A program made the position numbers and the translations under genes. Positions 5,858 through 5,918 of a DNA stretch of 5,918 bases are shown piece by piece. Below the pieces are notes generated by a model that saw only the letters and a program-made list of their open reading frames with translations, did no database searches and was not told the DNA's origin. Position 1 is the first letter of the stretch, and every line of letters begins with the position of its first letter. The stretch comes from Acidobacteriaceae bacterium (GTDB lineage: Bacteria > Acidobacteriota > Terriglobia > Terriglobales > SbA1), in the NCBI GenBank assembly GCA_003136335.1, contig PLEA01000151.1, positions 173 to 6,090 of the forward strand, given 5' to 3'.

Positions 5858-5862
5858 TCCTT
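5858..5862 (-). promoter_or_regulatory. Shine-Dalgarno of the beta-hydroxyacid dehydrogenase
   Basis: AAGGA on the minus strand, 5 nt before the ATG at 5852 and directly next to a GC-rich hairpin (5864-5877) that looks like a dispersed repeat, so the repeat edge seems to form the translation-initiation region. Confidence 0.55.
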
Positions 5863-5863
5863 C

Positions 5864-5917
5864 GCGGCTAAAGCCGCTATTGATTTTTTCGCTTGCGGCG
5901 CGGCTTGAAGCCGCGCC
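5864..5917. repeat. Two GC-rich palindromes upstream of the first gene
   Basis: GCGGCT-aa-AGCCGC (5864-5877) and a near-perfect palindrome with 10-bp arms around a single central base (5897-5906 and 5908-5917), separated by an AT-rich stretch with six Ts (5884-5889). They lie directly in front of the dehydrogenase start and are probably members of a dispersed intergenic repeat family. I see no clear -35/-10 promoter in the short sequence available before the window ends. Confidence 0.55.
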
Positions 5918-5918
5918 C

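Noticed and set aside
5864..5889. Rho-independent terminator on the plus strand
   Set aside because: The 6-bp stem is weak and the T-run begins 6 nt after it; no plus-strand gene precedes it. A repeat is a better explanation.

Overview
This is a high-GC bacterial window in which every convincing gene lies on the minus strand. They form one compact catabolic-looking cluster, read from right to left: a beta-hydroxyacid dehydrogenase (5852-4947), E1 alpha (4950-3946) and E1 beta (3953-2967) of a thiamine-diphosphate 2-oxoacid dehydrogenase complex, an M24 (creatinase/prolidase-fold) protein (2860-1514), and the lipoyl-bearing E2 acyltransferase (1309-89). No E3 (dihydrolipoamide dehydrogenase) is present, so it must come from outside the window. 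Plus-strand open frames are shadows of these genes.

The first three genes are tightly packed, with overlaps of 4 and 8 nt, and look translationally coupled. The M24 gene and E2 follow after gaps of 106 and 204 nt. These gaps, and both window ends, hold GC-rich short hairpins and a small run of 7-bp repeats. They resemble dispersed intergenic repeats I recall from Acidobacteriota (class Terriglobia). Together with the GC content and AcoA-like E1 sequences, this makes an acidobacterial origin a reasonable but unproven guess.

Functionally, E1 alpha, E1 beta and E2 would oxidatively decarboxylate a 2-oxoacid (pyruvate, acetoin or a branched/unusual substrate) and pass the acyl group to CoA. The dehydrogenase at the head and the M24 protein inserted between E1 and E2 suggest a dedicated pathway. 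One possible order is hydrolysis of a small C-N (or similar) compound, oxidation of a hydroxyacid, then conversion to an acyl-CoA. The M24 protein lacks one of the usual five metal ligands and a conserved His, so it is probably not a standard aminopeptidase.

The most striking non-coding signal is at the E2 start. A perfect 16-bp inverted repeat flanks a 20-bp spacer and its inner arm covers the start codon. As assembled, E2 has no Shine-Dalgarno sequence; flipping only the spacer would place GGAGGAAGG 10 nt or less upstream of the ATG. This could be a micro-inversion, an on/off translation switch, or an assembly artefact.
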